Assembly (NCBI RefSeq): GCF_019175385.1
Contig: NC_083337.1
Coordinates: 163,259,713-163,323,712, forward strand
DNA length: 64,000 nt
Source: Lycium barbarum
Lineage: Eukaryota > Streptophyta > Magnoliopsida > Solanales > Solanaceae
Direction of reading: 5' to 3'
A program made the translations under genes and the position numbers. Of the stretch, positions 45,996-57,435 are shown piece by piece; within the stretch, counting starts at the first letter, position 1; each line of letters opens with the position of its first letter. The notes beneath the pieces were generated by a model. The model was not told where the DNA came from. It saw only the letters and a program-made list of their open reading frames with translations, and searched no databases.

Positions 45996-47045
45996 GTGTT
46001 TATTTCTTCTCTTTTAGTTCGGTCCAAACAATGATCAATTTCCTTAACAAGGAAACTTTAAAGAGTACATATTGTAGGAATTTTTTTATAAATAGCTACT
46101 TTCATAATTGCTATTTGAAAATAAGTAGCAATTTCAAATTGATAAAAATTTAGTCACTTTTTATGCAGAATTTTTTTTTTTGCATAAAAATACCTTAACT
46201 TAAAAAATCTAGTGAGACCTTTTTTTTTTTTTCAAACTCCAAAACACTAACTTGGAGTTTTAATTCTATAATTAAAGTTCCAACACATGTCTAAAAGTGA
46301 CCAGCTCCGCTATTCTTACCCTTGAATATGGTGATTTACAAGAATGACTTTGGAGGTGGCTCCTCTTGAACTTTTGATCCACTTGCCTCATGGACAAAAA
46401 CTTTAATTTCAACAATTTTAACTTTTGACCTTGAAGGTTTTCCCCCAAGACAAGTTGGGGTCAAAAGTTCAAGATCATCCATTTTCAAGGTCGTTGGTTA
46501 TAATTTCCTGTATATCTTAGTATATTGCCAACTGGATCCAAAAAAACACAGATTGAAATTGGGCCCCGAGCCACTTCTGTTGCTCTCATCTTAGGTCAAC
46601 TATGAGGCCCGTTCAGTATAATGAGCCCACCCCTTCTATGAAACTCTTAGCCGGGCTTCTTTTAAGCTTTAGGTAGAAATTGTACAGTTTGAAGGTCAAA
46701 TGGACTGGTCTTTAATTTTTGTTCAAATGGAACTTAGGCCTAATGGGCACAAAGGCAGAGTCAGGATTTGACGTTTATGGGTTTGAAATTTTGGTTTTTT
46801 AATGTTGTTGGGTTCTAAATTAATAATTTGTATATGTTCAGTGAATTTTTTAATACAAATATAAGGTTTGGACCAAAGCTACTGAATTCGACTGAACCCG
46901 CACCAGATGAACTAGCTCCATCCCTGAATGGGCATAAGTTCTTCAAAAGATCCAGCACAACTTATATCGGATTCTTTAAATAACTTATGTCCCGCTAGGT
47001 ATAAGTTCCATTTGAGAGACAAAAATTAAAGACGGGTCATTTTCC
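45996..47045. other. Repeat debris, partly of the foldback family that follows
   Basis: No gene is supported. Phrases GGTCTTTAATTTTTGTTC (about 46707) and GACAAAAATTAAAGAC (about 47018) are inverted to each other and resemble the arms of the next elements. The same holds for AAATGGAACTTAGGCC against TTATACCTAGCGGGAC-like text. This may be a decayed copy. Confidence 0.45.
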
Positions 47046-47049
47046 ACGA

Positions 47050-47478
47050 TTGTCCTTCAAAGGCACTGGTCTTTAATTTATGCCCCTCAAATTGGTGGTC
47101 TTTCATTTTTTGTCTTCGCTAAAAATCTCTTAGTTTCGGGTTCGAACCCCCACTCAGTCAAATTTTTTTTAAAAAAATAGCAAGGTAGAGTTTAGATTCT
47201 CAAGACAGAGTTTTGTCTTCACCTGCCTTAAGGCAATTTTTTTTTCCTTACTTGGAATTTTAGTATTTTACAAACTTTTGCCTTAAGGTCTAACTTTTGT
47301 CCGGATAGACCTAGCTTTGCTACAAACCTCTACCTTGCGTTTTTTTTTTTTTTTTTTAATTACTGAATTTGGGTACGAACCCAGAACCTCGGGGCATGAG
47401 GCGAAGGGAAAAAGTTAAAGACCACCAATTTGAGGGACGAAAATTAAAGACCAGGGCCTTTGAAGGCCAATCCACACA
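47050..47478. mobile_element. Foldback element with tRNA-like B boxes in its arms
   Basis: The left arm TTCAAAGGCACTGGTCTTTA, AATTGGTGGTCTTTC, TTTCGGGTTCGAACCCCCAC is mirrored by the right arm ending GACCAGGGCCTTTGAAGGCC. Both arms carry GGTTCGAACCC-like text, which matches a Pol III B box, though it is self-complementary and may be coincidence. It is the same family as 47617-48183 and 53778-54500. Confidence 0.65.
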
Positions 47479-47616
47479 AAAAAAATGACTAAAGACCAGC
47501 ACAAAATAGAGATAAAAGTGCAAATGACCCAAGCTTTAGTGCTCAAACACGGGCTGGCCCACGCAGCACGAGAGGGATTGGGTTCTAGGGATGTTAAAGC
47601 TTTTAAGGAAGCTATG

Positions 47617-48183
47617 CATTTTTTTGCGCGGATTGGCCTTCTTCTGGGATGGTCTTTAATTTTTGTCCCTCAAATTGGTGATCTTTAATTTTTGTCCTTC
47701 ACTTAATACTCCGAGGTTCTGGGTTCGAATCACAATTCAGTAAAAAAAAAAAAGGAATTTCGTAAGGCAGAATTTTGCCTGCAGTAGCTTCTATTTCAAC
47801 TGAATGATGGCTGGAAGCCTGGAACAAGAGTTCTGGGCATCTAAACCTCTCTGCTCCAACAGCAGATGTGCTTAGTTTATCAGCAGCAGATGTGCTTACC
47901 TGGCTATCTGCTAACTCATAGCTTTTCTCAACAGAAGATGTGCTTAGTTTATTTTCACAAAATTCTGCCTTAAGGCCAAGTTTTGGCCAAAACTCTCCCC
48001 TTGAAATTTTGTCCGAATCATGCAAAATTCTGCCTAGCGATTTTTTTTTTTTTAATTTTTGACTGAGCGGGGGTTCAAACCCAAAATCAAGGGGTTCTAA
48101 CGAAGGCAAAAATTAAACACCACCAATTTAATGGGGAGAAATTAAAGACCACCCCAAAATAAGGGCATTCCCGCGAATTGCCC
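47617..48183. mobile_element. Foldback element, Mutator-like, with 9-bp target duplication
   Basis: A 567-bp element with inverted arms: GCGCGGATTGGCCTTCTTCT..GGTCTTTAATTTTTGTCC on the left, and AAATTAAAGACCACCCC..GGGCATTCCCGCGAATTGCC on the right. The flanks GAAGCTATG (47608-47616 and 48184-48192) are a perfect 9-bp duplication. Inside are repeats of TCAGCAGATGTGCTTAG-type text. No transposase is encoded. Confidence 0.85.
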
Positions 48184-48192
48184 GAAGCTATG

Positions 48193-49345
48193 TTGGCAGT
48201 AGGGGTGTACATAGACCGCGCTAGTTAGGGTTTTTTAAAAATCAAACCAAATCAATTGTGTCGGAGTTTTAAATCTATAAGCCAAACCAAACCAACAGAA
48301 GCCGGGTTTTCTCGGATTCTTCGGTTTTCTCGATTTTTTTCGAAAAGTCTTCGTACAAAATATATAACTTTTACTTCAAATGTTTCTTTAGTCCTAGTAA
48401 GATATAACTATATATTAAGATGTATCGTAAGAAAATAACATAAAATGTGAGATGAATGATGACATTATAATAAAATATTAAAAAAAAAATGAAATTGCAT
48501 AAAATAAATATTGCTAATTAATAAGCCATAGTGAAAATGACCATAATCTAAAAATACAAACTCATGCTAAAATAAGTACGGCTAATAAGTATTAATTACA
48601 TGACAAAGAAAAAATTAAATAAGTTATGTATTTTCACTATCTAAACCAATCAAAACTAAAGAATAGATATCCAACATTATTGTCATTACTAATGTTCGAA
48701 TTGAATTTCTTCTGTTAGCAGTAGTATTGATTTGGTTTTGATTTGAACTTTATTTGAGTTACTAATATTTATGGGTTACAAAACTTATTGGATCATTCAA
48801 AATTATAAGTCTAATCATGAAATAATATGTTAAAAGACCGAAAACTATGAAAAGTTTTAAGAAATATTTATAAATTACATTACAAATAAATATTTTTAAA
48901 AAGTGTATACATGTAATGTTAGGTTGGTTTGATTCGGTTTGACTTTTTTTAGTTAAAATCAAACTAATTTTGGTCAGATTTTTTTTTTTCAATTAGAAAC
49001 CAAGTCAAATCAATCACTAGTCGAATTTTTTTCTCGATTTGACTCAAATTATTGATTTGGTGCGGTTTGTTGGTTTTGTTTGCAGAGATGACTTGGAGAG
49101 TATTACTCCACTCGGATTTATTACTTCTTTCACGAACTAGAAAAGTTGATATTTTTCAACTAATTCCTTTTTGACTTCTACTATGTCATCATCATTCAAC
49201 GTCTTGAATTTGAAAAAGAGTAGTTTGATGTGAGAAATTGTTAGATAAAGGACTTAGAATGGAGAGTTGCTAACGGTGAATTTATTAAATTATGTTTGCA
49301 AACCCACCCTTTAGTTTTTGACTATCTTTTTTCCGATAAGTGTAA
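48193..49345. other. Gene-free AT-rich stretch
   Basis: Contains GGTTTGATTCGGTTTGACT (about 48926) and related CGGTTTTCTCGATTTTTTTC text (about 48322), inverted to each other in part. This could be the remains of a transposon with CGGTTTGGTTTGGTTT-rich ends. No clear boundaries were found. Confidence 0.4.
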
Positions 49346-49499
49346 CGTGTGCATAAGCCCGTTAACTGGTCCAAACCGGACCGGACCGACAACCGGTTAG
49401 GAAACTGGCCGATTTCCGGTTAACCGGTTCCAAAATTGAAAACCGAAACCGGCCGGTTCTTTACTTAAAAAAACCTCTTTTTTGTTTTGTTTTTTTGTA

Positions 49500-50330
49500 T
49501 ATTATAGTATTTCTTAGTATATTGTAGGTATATTTATATATGTTATATAAGTTTATAACTAAAGTTTATATATTTACTAACTAACAACATATAGCCATAT
49601 ATGTATATATATATTAAGTTATATGCTTAAGTTATAACTTTCTATTTATAACTTAAGTATATTTATACTAGATATACCTAAAATATACTAAGAATATACT
49701 TATAATATAAATATACTTAAGTTATAAAATAGAAATTTATAAACTTAGAAAAAACTTAACTTATAAATAACTTAAGTTATAATACATATAACTTATATCT
49801 ATATATATATATGTGTGTGTGTGTTTAAATTATATGTATACTATATTACTTATATATGTTTAAGTTATATGTATACTATATATACTTATATAACTTAAGT
49901 TTTATGTATACTATATATACTTATAAGTTATAACTTATATATCTATGTTTAAGTTATATGCATACAATATATACTCATATAACTTAAGTTTTATGTATAC
50001 TACATATACTTGTAACTTATATATATATATATATATATATGTTTAAGTTATATGTATACTATATATACTTATATAACTTAAGTTTTATGTATACTATATA
50101 TACTTACAACTTATATATATATATATATGTTTAAGTTATATATATACTATATATACTTATATAACTTAAGTTTTTTCTAAGTTTATAAATTCCTATTTTA
50201 TAACTTAAGTATATTTATATTATAAGTATATTCTTAGTATATTTTAGTTATTTTCCAAGTATATAACTATCTATTTAAAAATATTATAAGTATATTCTTA
50301 GTATATTTTAGGTATATTCCTAACTTAACA
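49500..50330. repeat. AT-rich tandem repeats inside the hAT element
   Basis: The phrase TTAAGTTATATGTATACTAT followed by ATACTTATATAACTTAAGTT recurs about five times (near 49861, 49952, 50041, 50131, with variants). Flanking TTTATAACTTAAGTATATTTAT text occurs in both orientations. The array is self-complementary and likely expanded within the element after its insertion. Confidence 0.8.
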
Positions 50331-50478
50331 TAAGTAAAAATATGAACACAAGTAAATAGAAGAAAGCTCAATGAGCCATATATTTTATTCATTCATGGAT
50401 AACATTTATTTGCAAGTTGTAGTTTGTTTTAACTTGCAAATAATACATGAGTTGCAAAAAAGTAGTAGAATAATAAAA

Positions 50479-52755
50479 TCAAAAAGTGTCAATCATTTGG
50501 CTAATATCAGCCATATCATATTCGGTCATTAAGATATCTTCAAAGTCTTCCATTTGGTCTATTCCACTTGCTATCAAATCTTCAATCTCTTCCTCTTCGC
50601 TTTCTACCGCTTCTGAGTTTTGGTTGCGTCGCTCCGATCTAATCCAATCGCGAATGCAAACTAGTACTTGCAAGTTAAATCCGGATAATGAGTGTCTACG
50701 GTCTCGAATTTGTTGTCTTCCTTAGCTAAATGCACTTTCCGAAGCCACGGTTGATATTTGAACCGTAAGGATATCTCGAGCCATTCTTGAAAGTATTGGA
50801 TGACTCGTCTTGTATTTCTTCCACCATGCTAAGACGTCTAAATCATCTAGTTGGTTGATATTCACATTTGGCTGCATCAAATAAAGGTGATATTCATCAA
50901 AGTTTGCATTATTAGAAGGAGCTGGTTGTGAATGTAAAACTTTTAAATTCGACAAATCCTTTAAGCCCTTTTTGCTACTTTGAGAAGTAGTAGGGCGTGG
51001 AGCAACAGATGTAGCACTTTCTTCCAAAGTAGAATAATGACAAATTTTTTCTAACCTCGGAATCAATCGCGAGCTCGGCGTCAGTTAAAGATTCTTCAAC
51101 TTCCTCGTCAATTTCTAAATAGTTATAAATTTGACCAACTAATGCTCTAGTATAAGACATTTTAAAACAATGATTTAAAAGAGAACCCAATATAAATAAA
51201 GTTGGATAGGAAAAAAATACTTCTTAAATTTTGTTGTCATATTAAAAATAGCCACTTGATAACCGGATTTATCTTTATCCTCATATAAAACTCTAGCTAT
51301 TTCGGCTAAGTAGACTAAAATTCCGGCTACCGTGGGATATAATTGTCTAGAAAAAGAAGAGTTGCATTATAAAATTTTTGTAAAAGTTCAATACATTCCT
51401 TAACATCTTCCCAATCGGTAATATTTAACCAATCATCACTATCCGTATTAAAATAGTTGTGAACTTGTTGTATGGGAATCCTATAATCATATGCTTGTTG
51501 TAATATAATGTAAGTGTAGTTCCACCTAATTTCAACTTCTACTTGAATTTTTCTAGGTCTAAGGTCATTTTGCACACAAGAATTCTTAAAATCTCTATTT
51601 TTTGCTTGTTAGCTTTACAAAAAAGAAAAGCAACATCATTTCAAACTTTTTGAATAGAATCTTCAAAATATTCAAGACCATCTCTAACAATCAAGTTTAA
51701 AATGTGATAACTAAATCTCACATGAAAAATATTTTTTAGTGGAGGGTTTAATTTCCTTTTTAAAAGATCAACCGCCTTTGTATTATTAGAAGCATTATCT
51801 AAAGCAATACAAAGTGTTTTTCTATAAATGTTAAAAAAATTCATAATAGTTGACATTGAATCTGCTAAAAAATTTCCGTCACGACGACCTTTCCCTTCAT
51901 CATATAAAAAAGCTATAATTCCTTTTTGCATCACCCAATTATCATCAACCCAACGACATGTAATACCAAAAAAATCTAACTTGTTAAGACTAAGACCCAA
52001 ATCGGCGGTAAGAGAAACACTACAATTTAAAGAATTAAATACATGACACAAATAAAATCTCTATATCTATTTTTTTTATATAAATCTATAATATCCGCTC
52101 TACAAGTACTTCTAGGAATACCCTCAAATAACGGATTATAACAACGTTGAATATAAGTAACAAACCCCAAACTCGAAGGAAAGGAAAACGGTAGAGCATC
52201 AAAAGCAACCATTTTAGCTATTTCTACACGCTCTTTTTTCTTGTCATAGCTAAAAATTTTACCGGTTCGTGGGTCTATTGTCATTGAATACCCCCCACAT
52301 TTGAACCCGTTTTCTCTCCTCAAACATCCTTATGTTTAGATCTCATATGACCCGTTAGTGAACCCGTTCCACCATCCTTACTAGTTTCTTGCCTAAAAAC
52401 AAATTCTTGTTTACATATACCACATGAAGCTGTTTGTCTTTCTTTATCTTTAGTCATAGGTTTTCAAATTTTAGCGGTTGGCCTACGAGTTCTTGGCGGT
52501 TTGTCTTGTGTATGTGATTGTGCAGGACCTGTATCTCCTATGGGATTTTCGGGGGGCTTGTGTTTCATCATCATCATCATTAATTTCATTAAAAGTGCCG
52601 GTATAGTGTTGTTGCATTACCTCATGCTCTAAAAGTGGATTATTTCCACCAATATCAAAATCTAAATTAGGTGTTTCGTTCACAAATGTTTCCTCATTAA
52701 ACCCACCCCTAAAAATATCACTACTACCGGCACCACGTTTCAATCTCTTCGACAT
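50479..52755 (-). pseudogene. hAT transposase, inactivated (BED finger, RNase-H-like core, dimerisation domain)
   Basis: Transposase of the Ac/hAT superfamily, similar to plant RICESLEEPER/DAYSLEEPER-type proteins. It starts at 52755 (MSKRLKRGAGSSD). A BED zinc finger follows (CGICKQEF..GHMRSKH, around 52440-52330), then a core with TADLGLSLNKLDFFGITCRW (around 52000; host homologues have DLWTS-like text) and CIALDNASNNTKA. The C-terminal dimerisation region (50722-51066) reads DVLAWWKKYKTSHPILSRMA..ISTVASESAFS, and an acidic tail ends near 50479. The frame is broken: a run of C near 52547 shifts it, in-frame TGA codons follow in the BED region, and further shifts occur between 51641 and 51066. 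It cannot make a full protein, though the domain order is complete. Confidence 0.9.
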
Positions 52756-53174
52756 TATTAAATAGAATTAATTTTAATCACACTCAAATAAATCACAAGA
52801 AAATAAATTGCTAGAATTAAATAGCAGAAAATAAAGATAGAGTTGGAACGAAGGTACCAAATTGCCGGACTAATTTCCACCAAAATGAAGGCAGTTAGAA
52901 TTGCAAATCCACCAAAGCTTTGGAGCTACTTCGGATTGTTGCAAAATCACCAACTCCACCAACAATTTTTTTTATAATTGCAAAATTAATAATTAAAACT
53001 AGAATAAAACTTTATAATATTTAATTGAGAGAAATTTAAAGTGGCTAATTGTTGCAAAATAGCTATAATTGAGAGAAAGAGAAGAGTGAATTGGTGTGGA
53101 TTAAAATTGGAAATGGAGAGGGGTTTATATAGGGGTAGGGGATGGGTTAAAGTGTAACAAAAAAAAATTTGGGC

Positions 53175-53198
53175 GGGGGGGGGGGGGGGGGGGGGGGG
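53175..53198. repeat. Run of 24 G
   Basis: Twenty-four G preceded by GGGC and followed by CAAAAGGGGCG, inside the 5' part of the hAT element. True length is uncertain. Confidence 0.85.
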
Positions 53199-53439
53199 CA
53201 AAAGGGGCGTTTGGAGCCGTTGGCAACAGTCATTTTTGCAAAATGGACCGTTGCCCAACGGTCCAGTCCACGCAGGCAACGATTATATTTAATTTTTTTT
53301 TGACCAGTTAACCGGTCCCAAAAATTAAAAACCGGACCGGTAAAAAAACACCGGTAGATCGTGAACCGGTAAACTGGTTACGGTTTAACCCGTCCGGTTA
53401 TCGGTTTGTACCGGACCGGTTAACAGGCTTAGGTGTGCA

Positions 53440-53777
53440 CTCACTCACGGAACCAAAATTTTCACTAAGGAGGTTCTAATATATAAAAGTAAACACATAA
53501 AGAGTTAAAGGAGATTCAACATCTACTATATATACATATAAAATATTTTAACTATTTATAAATAGTGTCATTTTTTACCGCAGGGGGTTCGGAACCCCTT
53601 GGCTCTGCGAGCACCAATAAGTGGCAGATTTACATTGAGTTATAAGCGGTATCGCGTAACATGTCTCACTAGCTTTTTTTGAAAAAAAATAAAATTGTTT
53701 ATGCATTATTTTTTAAGTATTACTATATAGTTATTCATGCATTTTTGGATGATACATCTCCATTAGCAATATCAAGA
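53440..53777. other. Short gene-free gap
   Basis: AT-rich; the phrase GGGGGTTCGGAACCCC near 53583 is a short palindrome. Nothing else is supported. Confidence 0.35.
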
Positions 53778-54500
53778 CATTTTTTTGCGCGGATTGCCCT
53801 TCTTTTGGGGTGGTTTTTAAATTTTGCCTCTCATATTTGTGGTCTTTAAATTATGCCCCTCATATTGCTGGTCTTAAATTTTTGCCCTTCGCGTTGCAAC
53901 CCTGAGCGTTCACGCAGAAATCGTGAGGTTCTGGGTTCGAACCCCCGCTCAAGCATAAATTTTTTTTAAAAAAATTGCAAGGCAAGGTTTGGGTCGCGCG
54001 TATGCTGGGCCCGGCATACACTTGTTAAGGAATTACCAAAGTTATGCCGAACCCGGCATACTCATGCCTTATGGGCAGACTTGGCATAAATATGGGCAAA
54101 CTTTTAGTTAAGCCTTAACTAAAAGTCTTTTCCTAGTTATGCCTTATAGGGCAGACTTTTAGTTAAGGTACAACTAAAAGGATGCCCCATAAGGCATAAC
54201 TAAAAGTATGCCCATAAGGCGGAGTTTTTTCCTTAAGGCATAACTAAAAATTTGCCTTCTAAGACAAAGTCTATGTCTTAAGGTATGCCGGGTCCGGCAT
54301 AACTTTGGTAATTCCTTAACAAGTGTATGCCGGTGGGGGTATAGCGAAATTTAAACTCTGCCTTGCGATTTTTTTTAAAAATTTTTGACTGAGTGGGGGT
54401 TCGAACCTGGAACCCATGAGTTTTAGCCGAAGGGCAAAAGTTAAAGATTTCAAATATGAGGGACAAAATTTAAAGACCACCCCAAAAGAAGGGCAATTCC
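53778..54500. mobile_element. Foldback element, same family as 47617-48183
   Basis: The left arm CATTTTTTTGCGCGGATTGC, CTTCTTTTGGGGTGG, GGTTCGAACCCCCGCTCA is mirrored by the right arm TGACTGAGTGGGGGTTCGAA, GACCACCCCAAAAGAAGGGC. Inner arms pair through TGCTGGGCCCGGCATACAC and ATGCCGGGTCCGGCATAAC. A clean target duplication was not identified. Confidence 0.8.
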
Positions 54501-54934
54501 AAGATAGAGTCACCTTGTTTCGCTAAACTCCAAGCTCTAGAAGCATTTGTGCATGTAAAATTATGAATGATACATCTCATTATGAAAACAAAAATGATAG
54601 ATAGTGCACATCATTCTAAATTCCTCAATTAGCTTTGAAAGAAAAATATATTCTAGGTTCATTAATGTAGGCAATACTTTCTTTTTGGTTCAAAAATTCC
54701 CAAGTGGATTTCTAATTCGACTCCAGATGACGCACAAGTTCTAATGCTCCTGAGTGTGTGTTCATTTACTCTTCTCCTAATTTAAATATATGACAATTTT
54801 TGGCTGTGGCAGAATTCAACTTAAGCATGATAGGTAATACTTTGTCTTCGATCTTCCTATTCATATAAGTATAACTTGAGCGTAATCAAATCCCGATAGT
54901 TTAATGTAATGCACGCATCTTCCAAAACTATATA
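54501..54934. other. Short gene-free gap
   Basis: No gene or repeat boundary recognised. Confidence 0.35.
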
Positions 54935-55260
54935 TATATTTTTTTGACAATTAAAGGAACTTTTATTAATCACCAAGTAGATATTTACAAACTAGGGGTG
55001 GATTAACCAATCCTCTCCCCCTCTCATATTAGCAGCTTCTTGTTGTGTTTTACTCGAATGCACATGTTGACTTTCATCTGGTGCAACTTACTGTCTCTGG
55101 TGGAAGCTTTTTGTTGAAACACTCGCATATTCCTCTCCATCCGAATACCATATACTATAGTAGCTAGGAGAACGTATTTTATAATATCATGAAGTAAGAT
55201 AATATCCCAAACTTTCCTTGACAAAACCTTAAACAATGGATTATGATGTTTCCAAAAACA
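54935..55260 (-). pseudogene. Truncated L1-type LINE 3' end
   Basis: On the - strand a short frame reads YVLLATIVYGIRMERNMRVF and then QQKASTRDSKLHQMK. This fits the extreme C-terminus of plant L1-type reverse transcriptases (..A-x-YxIWxERNxRxF..). A T run at 54939-54946 on the + strand is the likely poly-A end. Everything upstream of this piece is missing, as expected for 5'-truncated LINE insertion. Confidence 0.7.
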
Positions 55261-55289
55261 AGATCAAACAAACAGACACCGACTCTTGC

Positions 55290-55560
55290 TGAAACGCTAT
55301 TGGTTGAAATGACAAAAGGAAAATTGAATTAGAAAAAAGAAAGAAAAGGAGCATTCACACTTGATGCTAGAGAGAGACAGACATGACCCTCCACCAAGAC
55401 AAAAAATTGGCTCTTGAGATTTTGTCTGGCTTCTAGCATCATGACCTAACAATAAAAGCTTATAAAGATGATTATGAATATGACTCCATTAAAGGTCCCT
55501 TTTTCCAATCTGATTTTTCTAAAATAAAACAAAAATAATTGAAGCAACACAAAACACTTG
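55290..55560. repeat. Diverged copy of the FAF-like gene's 3' flank
   Basis: Ordered phrases shared with 59350-59580: TTGAAATGACAAAAGG / TTGGAATGACAAAAGG, GAGAGACAGACATGACCCTCC / GACAGACAGACATGACACCC, ACCAAGACAAAAAATTGGCTC / ACCAAGTCAAACTTGGCTC, then ATTTTGTCT. The order and spacing are kept, which suggests an old tandem duplication of the region downstream of the FAF-like gene. No coding remnant of that gene was seen beside it. Confidence 0.6.
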
Positions 55561-56212
55561 CAAAGGGTTTGTAGTTATAGCGACGGTGTCAGAAATTTAT
55601 ATAAGAGAATTCAAAAAATAAATAAATGTCATGATTGAAAATTGAACTTATGGCCTAGAGTAACCGTTGAACCCTCTTTATCACTAAACTAGATTTTTCT
55701 TCATTTTAAGGGAATCCAATAATTTGCATACAAGAATCTATTTTTATTCTATTTACGCAATGTAGTTTTCTTTTTTTTCGAATAATAATCTTTTTTTATT
55801 CTATTTACGCAAATAAAATTTTACGAAGAATATTCAATTGATCTGATGCCTCTTCTCTCTACTTAGTTTCACCTCCTATTGCAGTTTGGTCATAAATATT
55901 ATTTCTGTATTTGTAACTATTCAACTTCTTTGTTTGAAATGGTGTTGAAATCTTGAAAAAAAGTTGAAGATTATTTCAAGTGAAATAATAATTTTCACGC
56001 ACAAATTCAATTTTTTTCAACTCTAATCATTATTGTCGAAACACCTACCATGCATGTTTGATGATATCGGTTTCTTTTAACGGTGATGAACAAAAATAAA
56101 TTAGACAAAAAGTTGCTTAATTTTTTGATTGGGCGCCATATAAGGAAAAATGAGGTAAGGCACTTGAACAAGGTGGAGGAAAATGACTAACTTTACTCTT
56201 TAAAAAAAAATT
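55561..56212. other. Gene-free AT-rich stretch
   Basis: Two nearly identical phrases (TCTTTTTTTATTCTATTTACGC-like at about 55740 and 55790) form a short direct repeat. No gene is supported. Confidence 0.4.
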
Positions 56213-57424
56213 GAGAAAAGGACATAAATGGTCCCTTAACTATGAGAGTAGGTTCAAAATAGTCCCTTAACTATGCACTTAACGGTTTTGGTTCTTTAAG
56301 TTTGCCACAAGTTAATAAAAATGGTCCCTCAACTATGAGGGTTGGTTAAAAATAGTCCCTTAAGTATGCACTTAACAGTTTTGGTCTTTTAAGTTCGCCA
56401 AATGTTAACACGTTTAGTCTTCGACAAAATATTCATCGAACTCTGTTTGTTAGATTTGACGAGAACTATGAAAAAATTAGCGAGAACTCACATTTGGGTG
56501 TACGCATTACTAAAGAAAAGGCCAAATACCTCAGGATAAAACTGACGGACATCAGTCGGTTATAGGAAAAAACAGAGGAAAAACCTACAGACTTGATAAT
56601 GTCAGAAAATAGTGTCTCGAAACACAAAGACTGACGGACTCTGTCGATTAAAACCGACGGACTCCATCGGCTAAGTAAAATACACTAGACTCATTTTTAC
56701 TGAAAACCGGGAAAAAAAAAATCTTCCATCATAGTGATTCTTTAAAAAAAAAAATAGTTTCTGCGCATTTTCCTTGAAAATAACCGACGGACGTTCGTTG
56801 GTTTTCGTAAAAAATAATAAAAGCTAAAAAAAATTAAAAAATAGGGTCCCTCGATTTTATCCATCGGTTTCCGTCCATCGTTTTTTTCGCTTGTTTTTAA
56901 TAGTGATAATTTTTGTAGTTTCTGCTATTTCTAATTTATTTCTAAGGTCTGGTGTATTTTACTTAACTGATAGACTACCTCGGTTTTAATCGACAGAGTC
57001 CGTCGGTCTTTGTGTTCCGAGATACTATTTTCTGACATTATCAAGTCTGTAGGTTTTTCCTCTGTTTTTTCCTATAACCGACTGATGTCCGTCGGTTTTA
57101 TCCTGAGGTATTTGGCCTTTTCTTTAGTAATGTGTACACCCAAATGTGAGTTCTCGCTAATTTTTTCCTAGTTCTCGTCAAATCTAACAAACGGAGTTCG
57201 ATGAATATTTTGTCGGAGACTAAAAGTGCTAACATTTGGCGAACTTAAAAGACCAAAACTGTTAAGTGCATACTTAAGGGACTATTTTTAACCAACCCTC
57301 ATAGTTGAGGGACCATTTTTGTTAACTTATGGCAAACCTAAAGGACCAAAACCGTTAAGTGCATAGTTAAGGGATTATTTTGAACCTACTCTTATAGTTA
57401 AGGGACCATTTATGTCTTTTTCTC
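56213..57424. mobile_element. 1.2-kb near-perfect inverted repeat (foldback element)
   Basis: Two arms of roughly 580-600 bp face each other around a short centre near 56830. The outer ends are GAGAAAAGGACATAAATGGT and, inverted, GAGAAAAAGACATAAATGGT. Inside, the pair AAACTGACGGACATCAGTCG and CGACTGATGTCCGTCGGTTT shows how little the arms differ. The flanks are AAAAAAAAATT on both sides (56202-56212 and 57425-57435), compatible with a target duplication of about 9-11 bp, but the sequence is simple. Within each arm TCCCTTAACTATG-type blocks recur. No protein is encoded. Confidence 0.85.
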
Positions 57425-57435
57425 AAAAAAAAATT

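Larger units (their letters stand above)
49354..53431. mobile_element. Full-length hAT transposon with terminal repeats and 8-bp target duplication
   Basis: The ends are TAAGCCCGTTAACTGGTCC and the reverse complement of TAAGCCTGTTAACCGGTCC (17 of 19 match). The flanks are CGTGTGCA (49346-49353) and GGTGTGCA (53432-53439): an 8-bp duplication with one mismatch, as hAT elements make. Both subterminal regions are packed with CCGGACCGG/ACCGGTT motifs, probable transposase-binding sites. The element carries a decayed hAT transposase on the - strand (52755-50479), an AT-rich tandem array on the 3' side and a 24-G run near its 5' end. Confidence 0.92.

Noticed and set aside
47050..54500. GGTTCGAACCC text considered as tRNA genes
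   Set aside because: No cloverleaf, anticodon arm or acceptor stem could be drawn; the text sits in foldback arms.
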